Positions 1-9,000 of a stretch of DNA of 16,431 nt are shown one piece after another. The notes under the pieces were generated by a model that saw only the letters and a list, made by a program, of their open reading frames with translations, did no database searches and was not told where the DNA came from. The stretch's first letter is position 1. Each line of letters begins with the position of its first letter. This stretch comes from an uncultured Collinsella sp. (GTDB taxonomy: Bacteria > Actinomycetota > Coriobacteriia > Coriobacteriales > Coriobacteriaceae). Position numbers and translations under genes: made by a program. Location of the stretch: NCBI GenBank assembly GCA_900547345.1, contig URGG01000041.1, positions 1 to 16,431 on the forward strand, written 5' to 3'.

Positions 1-2017
1 AGTAAGATGCTTGAAACCCCCCGCCCCCGCCGCGCCCGCCATTGCCGCGAGCACCCTCGCGACGCTCGCCGCCGCGGCTACCGCGCTCTTCAAAGCGCTT
101 GCCGCCACGGGACTCACCGCCACGGGCAGTACGCTCACCGCGACCCTCGCCGCCGCGACGCTCATCACGGCCGCCGCGCTCGTCATCACGACCGGAACGC
201 CGGCGGTCGCCCGCACCGCGCTTGCCACCGCGCGAACCGCGGCCCTCGTCCTCGCGCTCGACACGACGACGACCGCCGCGGTCCTCGTCCTCACGACGAC
301 GGCGGTGTGCCTCGCCCTGGAACTGCTTGGCACGACGCTCGGCACGGTTGCCGCGCGCAGGCTGCTCAGCGGCACCAGCACCGCCGCGCTCCTCGGCAGC
401 TACCTCGCGAGCCACGCTCTCAACAGCCTCGTCCACGCGAGCCTGAACGCCCTCGCGCACGCGGGTCTTGCCGCCGCGCTTGGGACGGCTCGGCCGCTCG
501 CCGTCGCCGCGGCGCTCGTCGCGACCGCGGTTGGAACGACCGGCAACATCGCCGTAATCGTCGCCGTTGCGCTTGCCGTCGCGACGCGCCTGCTCAAGCT
601 TCTTCTTGCTCTTGGACTTGCCGCGCTTAGTCTTCTTCTTCACCTTAAAGGCCGCAGGGTCGCGCTCGGGATCAACCGCAGGCGGGTTGGGACCCACATG
701 CAGGTCGCCGGCTTCGTAAATATCGGCCGTCTTGTCCATGAGCTTCTCGATCTCGTAGAACTCATCGACGTCCTGCTCGGTCACAAACGTAATGGCCCAG
801 CCCAGCTCGCCGGCGCGGCCCGTACGGCCAATGCGGTGGATATAGTCGGTCGGCTCGGCCGGCACGTCAAAGTTCACGACGTAGCGCACGTCGCTAATGT
901 CGATGCCGCGGGCGAGAACATCGGTTGCCACCAGCACGTCGACGGTGCCGTCGCGGAAGGCCGAAAGGGCACGCTCGCGCTGGGCCTGGCTGCGGTTGCC
1001 GTGAATCGCGGCGGCCTTGATGCCCTTACGCTCCAGACGACGGCAGCAGCTGTCGGCGCGGTGCTTGGTGCGCATGAAGACGATAGTGCGCTCCGGGCCC
1101 TCCTTCTTGAGGAACTCGGGCAGCAGGTTGTTCTTGGCCTCGATGGACACCGGGAATACAAACTGGTCGACGGTGTCGGCGGTCGACGTAGCGGGCGCGA
1201 TCTCCACGCGGGCCGGGTCGCTCACTAGATCGGTGATCTCGCCCACGGCCTCCTCGTCGAGGGTCGCCGAGAACAGCAGCGTCTGGCGCTCGGCCGGCGT
1301 CTCGCGCACAATGCGGCGGACGGCGGGCAAAAAGCCCATATCGAGCATGCGGTCGGCCTCGTCGAGTACCAGCACTTTGACCTCGCCCAGGTGGCAGGCA
1401 CCCTGCTCGATCAGATCGACCAGACGGCCCGGCGTTGCGACCAGGATGTCGCAGCCGTACTTAAGTGCCGCGGTCTGCGGCTTGTAGCTCACGCCGCCCA
1501 CGACGGTCACGGCAACATGGCCGGTGACGTCGGCGATTTTGCTTGCGACCTCGTCGATCTGCTGGGCAAGATCGCGCGTAGGGGTGATGACGAGCATCAC
1601 GGGGCCACGGCCGTTGCCCTCGGGCTTTTTAACACCGCGACGGCGGTTGCGGCCGCCGCGCTCGCGCACGGGTTTGGGAGGAGCGATGTGCTCCAGATTG
1701 TTCATGGTCGGCAGCAAAAAGGCGGCCGTCTTTCCGGTGCCGGTCTGGGCGGCGGCAAGCAGGTCACGGCCCTCGAGCACCACGGGGATGGAGCCGGCCT
1801 GGACAGGCGTCGGCGCCGTGTAGCCCAGGTTCTCGATAGCACGGAGCATCTCGTCGGAAAGCCCCAGCTCGTCAAAGGCGGGCAGGCTCTCGGTAGCGGA
1901 CTCGACGGCCTGGGCAGCGTTGGCCTCATCGGCGGCATCGAAGGCAGCCTGGGTCATGGCCTCGCGGGTCTCGTCCAGAATCTCGGCGTCGGTGACGTCG
2001 GATACAGAATTACGCAT
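1..2017 (-). CDS. DEAD-box ATP-dependent RNA helicase, 3' end outside window
   Basis: ATP-dependent unwinding or remodelling of RNA in the cytoplasm (ribosome assembly, mRNA turnover). Reading down from ATG 2017, I translated 672 residues with no stop, so the gene continues past the left edge. Motifs seen: Q-motif region (about residues 65-75, Gln73), motif I AQTGTGKT 90-97, PTRDL 146-150, TPGR 195-198, DEAD 219-222, SAT 250-252, RGID 370-373 and HRIGRTGR 394-401. A basic insert (about 113-138) separates motif I from Ia. From about residue 455 the protein is a long Lys-, then Arg/Gly/Glu/Asp-rich tail with many RGG-like triplets, typical of an RNA-binding extension of the RhlE/DeaD group. An acidic Ala-rich stretch of about 45 residues precedes the core. 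An AAGGAA ribosome site lies about 10 nt upstream. The family is certain; the subfamily (RhlE, DeaD or CshA) is not. Confidence 0.95.
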   Translation of the reverse strand, partial: MRNSVSDVTDAEILDETREAMTQAAFDAADEANAAQAVESATESLPAFDELGLSDEMLRAIENLGYTAPTPVQAGSIPVVLEGRDLLAAAQTGTGKTAAFLLPTMNNLEHIAPPKPVRERGGRNRRRGVKKPEGNGRGPVMLVITPTRDLAQQIDEVASKIADVTGHVAVTVVGGVSYKPQTAALKYGCDILVATPGRLVDLIEQGACHLGEVKVLVLDEADRMLDMGFLPAVRRIVRETPAERQTLLFSATLDEEAVGEITDLVSDPARVEIAPATSTADTVDQFVFPVSIEAKNNLLPEFLKKEGPERTIVFMRTKHRADSCCRRLERKGIKAAAIHGNRSQAQRERALSAFRDGTVDVLVATDVLARGIDISDVRYVVNFDVPAEPTDYIHRIGRTGRAGELGWAITFVTEQDVDEFYEIEKLMDKTADIYEAGDLHVGPNPPAVDPERDPAAFKVKKKTKRGKSKSKKKLEQARRDGKRNGDDYGDVAGRSNRGRDERRGDGERPSRPKRGGKTRVREGVQARVDEAVESVAREVAAEERGGAGAAEQPARGNRAERRAKQFQGEAHRRRREDEDRGGRRRVEREDEGRGSRGGKRGAGDRRRSGRDDERGGRDERRGGEGRGERTARGGESRGGKRFEERGSRGGERREGARGNGGRGGGGGFQASY

Positions 2018-2287
2018 ATGTTGTTGTTCCTTATCTGCACGCGCAAGGGGCACGGCATGCGGCCGCGCGGGCGTGCTTGGTAGTGCGCTAATACATACAA
2101 AAACGGGTGCGCACAGAGAGGACGTTGCTCAGCACGCTGGCGATCGCTTTGGCAGCCCTATCACGCGCCGTCCAGACGCAGCGGCCCTAAGCGATGGAGC
2201 AGATTCGCCGCCGGTTAGTATACCCGTACTCCGTATGCCCCCACGTAAACCACAGATGACGAGGCGGACGAGGTGGGCCCGGCTGAT

Positions 2288-2346
2288 TGTCTCGGTCTGT
2301 AACATCTACAGGGCAAATCTTCCTCTACGTGTTACAGATCGAGACA
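2288..2346. repeat. 59-bp palindromic element, copy 1
   Basis: Left arm TGTCTCGGTCTGTAACA and right arm TGTTACAGATCGAGACA are complementary at 16 of 17 positions around a 25-bp centre. The centre has CAAA at element positions 27-30. It is the first of seven copies of identical length in the window and lies 22 bp before copy 2. Confidence 0.88.
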
Positions 2347-2368
2347 AACGGTCGACACGGCTCACAAA

Positions 2369-2427
2369 CGTCTCAATCTGTAACAGTTAACGAGTAAAAT
2401 CGGCCCTAATTGTTATAAATCAAGACA
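2369..2427. repeat. 59-bp palindromic element, copy 2 (diverged)
   Basis: The left arm CGTCTCAATCTGTAACA is close to consensus. The right arm TGTTATAAATCAAGACA has several changes that weaken pairing, yet total length is still 59 bp. The centre has TAAA at positions 27-30. Its start is 81 bp from the start of copy 1. Confidence 0.8.
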
Positions 2428-2492
2428 GAGGGGGATTTCCGTCCAGTCCAAACCAAATCTCTCAGTCTTCCTGCAATTTCGAACATGTGGCC

Positions 2493-2498
2493 TATAAT
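2493..2498 (+). promoter_or_regulatory. Likely -10 box of the FHA gene
   Basis: A perfect TATAAT lies about 110 nt before the GTG start. The -35 region around 2470-2476 matches TTGACA poorly, so either the promoter depends on an activator or the hexamer is chance. It is the best housekeeping -10 match in this gap. Confidence 0.45.
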
Positions 2499-2594
2499 GT
2501 TGCTTTGGTTACGCTATATATTGCGCAGCCATTTAATACGTCGCCCACCGGGGGCCATTAATTCCTATCGCCATATTGGCTAGGAAGCAATCAA

Positions 2595-2600
2595 AGGAGG
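2595..2600 (+). promoter_or_regulatory. Ribosome binding site fixing the FHA gene start
   Basis: AGGAGG (within AAAGGAGGT) ends 5 nt before GTG 2606. The in-frame TTG at 2576 lies upstream of this site and has no ribosome site of its own, so GTG 2606 is chosen. Confidence 0.85.
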
Positions 2601-2605
2601 TATCC

Positions 2606-3568
2606 GTGGCAGCAGAGACGCCTTGCTCGGTCCTCTATAACGATATTCGCTCGTTCGGCGGTCTTAAACATCTCGAGATCGCCCGAATGCTCATCAATGG
2701 AAACTCTTATCTCGGCAGTACCCTGCTCGAGAAATGCTCTTCCAACCGCTCGTATCTCACCCGTTACATCGTCCATCGCAAGCCTGACCAGTGCGCGCCC
2801 TCCATCTACAGCGACTTTACCGTCACCACGCTCAACCTTTCCTCGGCAATCTGCAGCAAGCTCGGCGGCGGCGAGTCCGCCTATCGGGCAATCGCCGAGC
2901 ACTATCGCGGTCCGGCCGCCAACGAAATGATGTCGGCTCTCGCCAGCTACAAGCTGGACAGCCGCCTATATGCAAATGCCCTCAATCGCATCGACAACTT
3001 TGACGGCAATGCCGTGCGCGAGAAAAGCACGCTTTACCTTATGCTCTTTGTGGCAACGGGGGCGCTCGCCGATCCCGTTCAGGGCGTGGCCACCGTCGAG
3101 CGCTTTTGCGACAGCAAGACGGGCGAGCACTTTGGCACCACCGAAACTACCGTCGGACGTGGCTTTATGAGCAGCCTGGAGCAGCCGCGCACCGTCGCCC
3201 CCAACCTCGGTCTGCTCAGAACCCATGCCGACAACTGCGCCGGCATGCAAATCCATCCCCTCACGCGCGATCCGCGCGGCACCGTGATTGGTTCTTTTCC
3301 CAAAACCTCGCCCAGCATCACCGATGTGGGCGCCGACGCATCGCGCGAGCATCTTCGCATCTGGCTTGAGGGTGAGCACTGGTACGCCCAGGGCCTTGGG
3401 TCGACCAACGGCACAGTGCTCGAATCGGGCGCGGGTGACGGCGATATTGTGATTGAGCCGCCGCGCGACCAACGCGAGCCTGGCAAGATCTATCCCCCAG
3501 TGGAAATCGAAAACAGCGACAGGCTCCATCTGGGTCTCTACACGACATTCCTTGTCATTGTGGACTAG
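2606..3568 (+). CDS. FHA-domain protein with uncharacterised N-terminal region
   Basis: This 320-residue protein has a C-terminal forkhead-associated domain (about residues 222-320). FHA domains bind phosphothreonine, usually on partners phosphorylated by Ser/Thr kinases. Visible signatures are the first-strand GSFPK, the SREH motif (Ser246, Arg247, His249) and STNGT (266-270), the expected phosphopeptide-binding positions. The first ~220 residues are mostly helical in character, contain several cysteines, and I do not recognise them. No signal peptide or membrane segment is seen, so the protein is probably cytoplasmic. It is followed by a hairpin terminator and then a Ser/Thr kinase gene on the same strand. 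That arrangement suggests, but does not show, that the kinase creates the phosphothreonine this protein reads. The start rests on the strong ribosome site at 2595-2600. Confidence 0.9.
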   Translation: MAAETPCSVLYNDIRSFGGLKHLEIARMLINGNSYLGSTLLEKCSSNRSYLTRYIVHRKPDQCAPSIYSDFTVTTLNLSSAICSKLGGGESAYRAIAEHYRGPAANEMMSALASYKLDSRLYANALNRIDNFDGNAVREKSTLYLMLFVATGALADPVQGVATVERFCDSKTGEHFGTTETTVGRGFMSSLEQPRTVAPNLGLLRTHADNCAGMQIHPLTRDPRGTVIGSFPKTSPSITDVGADASREHLRIWLEGEHWYAQGLGSTNGTVLESGAGDGDIVIEPPRDQREPGKIYPPVEIENSDRLHLGLYTTFLVIVD

Positions 3569-3570
3569 CG

Positions 3571-3608
3571 CGGACGGCGATCGGAAGACGGTCGCCGTCC
3601 GTCTTTCG
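3571..3608 (+). terminator. Hairpin terminator after the FHA gene
   Basis: Perfect 10-bp arms CGGACGGCGA (3571-3580) and TCGCCGTCCG (3592-3601) are followed by a weak T-rich tail (TCTTTCGTCTT). The hairpin begins 2 nt after the stop codon. The interrupted T-tract suggests partial rather than complete termination. Confidence 0.65.
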
Positions 3609-3646
3609 TCTTCTACCTTCTGCGTCGTAAACGACAATGCTCAGCG

Positions 3647-3707
3647 GTATACGTGGGCAGTGCGGCTATCATGGTACTTTACCGATATCCGCACTGCTCG
3701 CGTATAC
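3647..3707. repeat. Long inverted repeat upstream of the kinase gene
   Basis: The 19-nt arms GTATACGTGGGCAGTGCGG (3647-3665) and its near-complement (3689-3707) differ at only two positions, and both would be G-U pairs in RNA. The 23-nt centre can fold further (TATC with GATA, GGTA with TACC). The arm ends contain GTATAC, itself a palindrome. It lies 33 nt before the kinase ATG and encloses TATCAT, a one-mismatch -10 box at 3667-3672. It could be an operator over the promoter or a leader hairpin. Confidence 0.75.
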
Positions 3708-3739
3708 GTGCGGCAACCCATGCCAGACAAAGGAACGCC

Positions 3740-5824
3740 ATGGATACTACCGATAGCGCCTATGGCGACAAACTCATCCGTCTCGATACGTTCGATACCG
3801 CCGTGGCGGTCGACCCCAGCGCCGAGGACGACGCCAAACGTCGGTTTATGACGCTTATTCTCCAGGCGGCCCACCGCAACAACGGCAACATCGGGCACGT
3901 GCTGCGCGCGACCAACACGAGCGGCGAGGTCTTTGCCGTCAAGCTGCTCAAGGACAACGCTATCCTTTCCGGCCAAGCCCCCGACCGCTCCGCCGAGCAA
4001 TCGGCAGCGCACCTGGCCAGCACCGCCGCGCTGTTCGAGGAGTACCGTCATCTGTGTACCGTCTCGTACCTGCGCGGATTTCCGCGCGTCTATGGCTACG
4101 GATCGTGCGAGGATGACCCTCTCATCCTCATGGAGTGGGTCGAGGGCACCTCGCTCAAGCAGGCGCTGCCCCTGCTTCCGCACGACGCCTCGGGCGGGCT
4201 GACCACCCAGATGGTCGCCGCCGTCGGAAACGCCGTGCTTCGTGCGCTCTTGATGACCCAAGGCCTCGTGAATCCGGTCATCCATCGCGACCTGTCGCCT
4301 GCCAATATCATGTTCCGCACCACCAGCCGAACGCTCGAGCAGCAGATTGCTGATTGTTCCTTTGACCCCTGCCTCATCGACATGGGCTCCGCGACCATGG
4401 CTCTCGGCGACGACACGATCACCCGACGCGCCGACATCTGGCGCTTTGCCACGCCCGCATACGCCGCGCCCGAGATGCTCACGCAGGATATCGAAGGCAT
4501 CGCGGCCCTTCGCCGTTCGCCGGCAATCGACGTCTATGCGCTTTCGAGCATTCTGTACCAGCTCTACAGCGGTCGCAAACCGTTTGACTTTGAGTCGACG
4601 GACGCCGCTGCAACCGGCTCGTTCTATCTCGTAAAGACCAAGACCAAGCCGGCACCGCTCGAGCCGCGCTGCGAGGGCGATGAAGCGCTCGTCCAAATCA
4701 TCATGAAGGGTCTCTCAGTCGAGCAGTGCGATCGTCCCACCGAGCAGCAGATGCTCGAGGTGCTCTCGGCATACCTCACCGATGCCGAATCCGAGGGCCG
4801 CGAAGGCACAGGAGACGAGGCCGCGATTGACATCGACTCCGGTACGCACCTTAAGGTCGACGTCGCCGGCGAGCGCGCGCGAGAGATCCTGGAGCAGGCC
4901 CGGAACGATGCCATGACCCGCCGTCGCTTTATTATCGGCGGCGTCGCTGCAGTCGTTGCGGGGCTCGGCGTCATTGGCGCGGCAACCCATGGCTTTGGCA
5001 TCCCCGACTACCTCGATGGCATCCGCGGTTCACTTGACGACTACACCTGGGATCAGCTGCAGGAGATTTCGCTCAAGATTAAGGCCGCCGAGACCCGTAG
5101 CGAGGCACGCGAGATTGCCAAGCGCTACCACCTGCTCGATGCCGATGGGCATATCCCCTATCCGTGTACCAAGCGCGTGAAACTCACCAACGGGCTGGAG
5201 GTCGGCGCGCAGCTTGTGGGCATCCGTCACGATGAGCTTCTGGACGGTACGGGCAAGGCAGGGCTAACGTTTATGTTCGACGCCGGTATTGCCGAGCGCA
5301 ACGCTGCGGCTGAACCGCCGAGCTCCGGCTGGGCAGATTGCGAGCTGCGAGAATGGCTCGACGGCGACGGCCTTAAGCTGCTGCCCAATGAGCTACGCGC
5401 ACTCATCAAATCTGTCAAAAAGGTCTCGAATAACGCTGGCGCCGCCAACAGTGCATCGTGTCTGAGCGAGTTGCCCGCAACCCTTTGGCTGCCCGCTATG
5501 GTCGAGCTGTGCGGTACGCAACCGCCCGATTCGTTTGCCAAGGACTATCACTACCTGGCAGACATCTACAACGGCGAGGGCAAAGAGTATCAGCTCTTCC
5601 GCGAGCTCAAGGTGAGCCCGTATTCCACGAACGAGACGATGGTCCGCCAGTGGAAGGGCAAGGACACCTGCTGGTGGGAGCGCACGGTGAGTCCTGACAC
5701 ATCGGAGAGTGGAGGCACACTCTATTTGAATCGCGTGGGCCACGACGGCGACGCCTTTACGTACGCAACGCCTGCGGACAAGCCAAACAAGCTAACCTGT
5801 GTGATCCCCGGGTTCTGCATCTAG
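3740..5824 (+). CDS. Membrane-anchored Ser/Thr protein kinase with DUF6273-like ectodomain
   Basis: A 694-residue Hanks-type kinase. N-terminal cytoplasmic kinase domain (about 30-360): Gly-rich loop region GNIGHV, ATP-binding Lys68 in AVKLLK, catalytic loop HRDLSPANI with Asp184 and Asn189, DMG (214-216) in place of DFG, and APE (243-245). Ser replaces the usual Lys of HRDLK, as in the HRDxSPxN subclass of bacterial kinases. A linker leads to one hydrophobic segment (about 397-419) directly after TRRR. Residues about 440-694 form an exterior domain with SGWADCELREWLDGDG, a pattern I associate with DUF6273, and seven cysteines. It probably senses an external signal and phosphorylates cytoplasmic targets such as the upstream FHA protein. 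The start is ATG 3740, preceded by AAAGGAA. Longer in-frame starts fall inside the inverted repeat and are rejected. Confidence 0.9.
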   Translation: MDTTDSAYGDKLIRLDTFDTAVAVDPSAEDDAKRRFMTLILQAAHRNNGNIGHVLRATNTSGEVFAVKLLKDNAILSGQAPDRSAEQSAAHLASTAALFEEYRHLCTVSYLRGFPRVYGYGSCEDDPLILMEWVEGTSLKQALPLLPHDASGGLTTQMVAAVGNAVLRALLMTQGLVNPVIHRDLSPANIMFRTTSRTLEQQIADCSFDPCLIDMGSATMALGDDTITRRADIWRFATPAYAAPEMLTQDIEGIAALRRSPAIDVYALSSILYQLYSGRKPFDFESTDAAATGSFYLVKTKTKPAPLEPRCEGDEALVQIIMKGLSVEQCDRPTEQQMLEVLSAYLTDAESEGREGTGDEAAIDIDSGTHLKVDVAGERAREILEQARNDAMTRRRFIIGGVAAVVAGLGVIGAATHGFGIPDYLDGIRGSLDDYTWDQLQEISLKIKAAETRSEAREIAKRYHLLDADGHIPYPCTKRVKLTNGLEVGAQLVGIRHDELLDGTGKAGLTFMFDAGIAERNAAAEPPSSGWADCELREWLDGDGLKLLPNELRALIKSVKKVSNNAGAANSASCLSELPATLWLPAMVELCGTQPPDSFAKDYHYLADIYNGEGKEYQLFRELKVSPYSTNETMVRQWKGKDTCWWERTVSPDTSESGGTLYLNRVGHDGDAFTYATPADKPNKLTCVIPGFCI

Positions 5825-5865
5825 GCGGCGGGCGTCTTGCCGTGACGGGACCCCTCCCCGGCAAT

Positions 5866-5924
5866 TGTCTTGATCTGTAACGGTTAGAGGTCATATTTGC
5901 TGCTAGATGTTACAGAACGAGACA
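5866..5924. repeat. 59-bp palindromic element, copy 3
   Basis: Left arm TGTCTTGATCTGTAACG, right arm TGTTACAGAACGAGACA and a 25-bp centre with CATA at positions 27-30. It lies 41 bp after the kinase stop and is the only strong hairpin between the kinase and the surface-protein gene. It has no run of T after it, so it is not a standard terminator. Confidence 0.85.
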
Positions 5925-6064
5925 TTAGCTTGCCGAGAACTTCGACTCATAAATGTGACTCAAGTGTGTCGATATTTTCTTGCCAATGTTGCGCAACAGA
6001 AACCCTTTCGGCGGTCGTAACGTACGAATTGTCATAGGTACCCCTTCAACGATTGGGAGAAGAA

Positions 6065-9000
6065 ATGGCAAAGTACGCACCTAAACACTTGGAAGTCTCA
6101 GGCGGCGCCGAGCCCCATCGCGCATTCGCGGGTCACAAGACCGCGCGACTCGCCGTCACCGCAGCCACCACCATCGCAATGACCGGCTCGTCGTTGCTCG
6201 CCCCGTTCTCGGCATTTGCCAACGATCTGAGCGACACCACGGCACAGGACGCAATCATGTCCCCGCTCGCCGCCCACGCCGGCGAGGCGGCAGGCTCCGC
6301 AGTAAAGACGAACGCCCAGAAAATTGCCGACTTGCAGGCCGCAATCGACGCCGCAAAGGCTGCCGAGGCAGAAGCCAAGTCCGACTACGACACGGCGGTT
6401 GCCCCCTATACCGAAAAGCAGACGGTCCGCGACAACGCCCAGACTGCCTACGACGCTTCCGTCTCCAACAATTCGCAGGCAGAAGCCGCCGTGCGTGCCG
6501 AATACGCCCGTCAACTCGATGAAAGCGTCAAGGCGGCCAACAGCGCCAGCGCCACGTTAAAGGATGCCCAGAGCAAGCTCGACACGGCCAAGGCCGATGC
6601 CGAAAGCAAGACGAAGGCACTCGACTCCGCAAAGCAGGCGGCAGCCGACGCACGGGCCAAGCTTGAGGAAGCCCAGAAGGCAGCCGCCAACGCAACGCCG
6701 GAGGAAATCAAGGCCGCCGAGCAGTCTGCCGCAGATGCCCAGAAGGTTCTTGACCAGGCAAAGGCCGCAAAAACCGCTGCCGACTCCGCACTCGCCGATG
6801 CCCAGCAGGCTCGGAGCGCCGCGCAGAGCGCTTACAACGAGGCGTCAGGCACGCTGGCTTCCGCTCAACAGGCAAAGACCGCCGCGGATGGTAAGGTAGT
6901 CGCGGCACAGGCAGCGTATGACAGCGCGCAAGCCGATTTGGCAGCCGCAAAGGCAGGCGCCGAGGGCCCGGAGTATGACGCCGCTCAGGCAAAGGTCGAT
7001 GCCGCCCAAAGCGCACTCGATCAGGCGAAGCAGCAGCAGGCGGCTGCCGAAGCAGGTCTTTCTCAGGCAAATAGTGACGTTGCATCCAAGCGGGACGCCC
7101 TCACCGGGGCCGAAAGCGAGCTCGAAGCCAAGAAGCAGACAGTCGCAGCAGCCGAAAATGATGTAACGGCAGCCCAGGCGAAAGCCGATGCGGCGCAATC
7201 GGAGTTGACCTCGGCAAAGCAGGTGCATGCTGCCGAGCTGGAGAAGGCAAAGGCCGCTCAGAAACAAGTCGACCAGGCAAAAGCCGAGAAGGAGCAAGCA
7301 GACAAGGCGCTCGAAACTGCCAAGACAAACCAGGCGGCCGCCGATCAAGCCGTTGTCGATGCACAGAAAGCATACGATACGTGCAAGGCGGCAGCCGATA
7401 AGGCTACGACGGCGGAGGCGCAGAGCGTCATCGGCTTTTACCAATTCATCGGTGCCAACGATGCTGCAGACATCATCTATAAGCAGAGCGACTTAAACCC
7501 AACGACCATCGGCGATAAAAAGGACGGCACGTCACTCGACAACGCCAAGCTTTCGTTTGGCAAGCTGCGCGAGATTAATGAATATCGCAAAAGCGTCGGC
7601 CTTAGCGAGCTTAAGGTGACGGCCGAGCAGATGGCAATTGCTCAGTCGAACTCCAATTACTCAGACGCCATGCTAGACCATTCAGACTATGCGCGATTCG
7701 AAAATGCCGCATGGAACTATGACTTGAAAAGAAATGTCGCACACCAGTGGGTTGATGAGGAAAAGAATATATTTGACCAGGCCGCAGCGAAAGCCGGCCT
7801 TGGCGAAATTGCCCCCAAAGATGCTTGGGATACTTTCTGGAGCCACGGCACCGAATTCGGAGAGCAAAAGGTAGGCTTTGGCACCGTCGGCCACTATTTG
7901 AATATCGTACAGCCTGACGCCAAAACCATGGGATACGGCATTAATTCTCGAGGAACTCATCTCTCATATACCTACATCTTGGAGGTTGACGACAACTACG
8001 GTTCGTACGAGAAAGAATATTCAATCGATGAACTCGAGAGTCTCTTTGATCAGTATCAGCTGAGTCTCTCCAAGGCCAGCGAAAACCTTGCCGCTGCAAA
8101 AGCGAACCTTGAGCAAAAGCGCAGCACAGCGGCATCGAAAGCCGATGCCGTAAAGGCAGCAGAGACCCTCGTCGCTCAAAAGCGAGAAGGCGTTGATACC
8201 GCGAACAGCAACCTTGCCACCGAAAATGGCAACGTGGCAGGTGCCGCTGCCGAGGTCGCTCAAGCAGAGCAGAATCTCGCCAAGGCAAACGGAAAAGTTG
8301 CCGAAGCCGAAGACCAGGTTAAAGCCGCCCAAAGCAACGTGGCGCCCGCAGAGCAGGTCGTCAACCAGAAGCGCGCCGAGCTTAAGGCATCGCAAGAGCA
8401 AGCCGCTCAGAGTCAGAAGAAGGTTGATGACGCCAAGGCAGAGGCTCTCTTAAAGCAGCAGGCTCTGCAAGATGCAAGGAAGGAACTTGCCAAGTATTCT
8501 GCCGATGTTGCTGCGGCCCAGGAGAAGGCTGACAAGGCCCATCAAACGCTCGATGAAGCCACGGCGGCTCAGACGTCTGCCCAGAGCGCTCTTGAAAAGG
8601 CGGAGCGCGACGCGGCTGCCAAGAAGCAGGCCCTCACTATCGCCAAGGACGGCGTCGAGGCCAAGGCAGCGACCGCGGAGCACGCCGCGAGCGATCTGAC
8701 CACGGCGGAAAACGACTTTGCTTCAAAGCAGGCACATGCCGATGCGTTGAACAACGCGGCCGATAATCTCGCCACGGCCGAGGCAGCCAAGAAGGACGCC
8801 GACGCAGCAGTGACTGCGGCCGAAACTGCTCTTAGTGCGACGAATGATGCCGTAGCGAATGCCGAGCAGGCGGTCGAGAATTCTCAGGCCGCACCGGACG
8901 CCGCTGCCGCCGCTCTCGGAAAGCTCAAGTCCGTCAATGTCGAAAACGGCATCGCAACCGGCTCCGATGCAAACGCGAACGATACGCTCAATGCCCTCTT

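Larger units (their letters stand above)
2018..2605. other. Divergent intergenic region, 588 bp
   Basis: No convincing gene lies here. The region separates the minus-strand helicase from the plus-strand FHA gene, so it should carry both promoters. It holds two 59-bp palindromic elements (2288-2346, 2369-2427) and a TATAAT hexamer for the rightward gene. I could not pick a convincing leftward promoter. Short open frames crossing the region lack ribosome sites and recognisable protein character. Confidence 0.7.

Noticed and set aside
11..1228. A long plus-strand open frame of about 405 codons opposite the helicase gene
   Set aside because: Its product is an Ala/Thr/Leu-rich low-complexity string, the antisense image of the Arg/Gly-rich tail. 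The minus strand shows every DEAD-box motif in order.
2288..2346. The 59-bp elements as ordinary Rho-independent terminators
   Set aside because: The stems are only moderately GC-rich, none is followed by a T-run, and several lie upstream of genes or beside a clear terminator (9460-9497).
3653..3739. An N-terminal extension of the kinase starting near 3653
   Set aside because: The extension would be encoded by the inverted repeat and has no ribosome site, whereas ATG 3740 has AAAGGAA at good spacing.
3641..4696. A minus-strand open frame of about 351 codons over the kinase start
   Set aside because: It overlaps the HRD and APE motif region in antisense and has no recognisable domain; its end lies in the inverted repeat.
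5866..5924. The 59-bp elements as MITEs with target-site duplications
   Set aside because: I compared the flanks of the copies and found no consistent direct duplication, only a general A/T preference. A longer-range comparison with empty sites is needed to exclude it.
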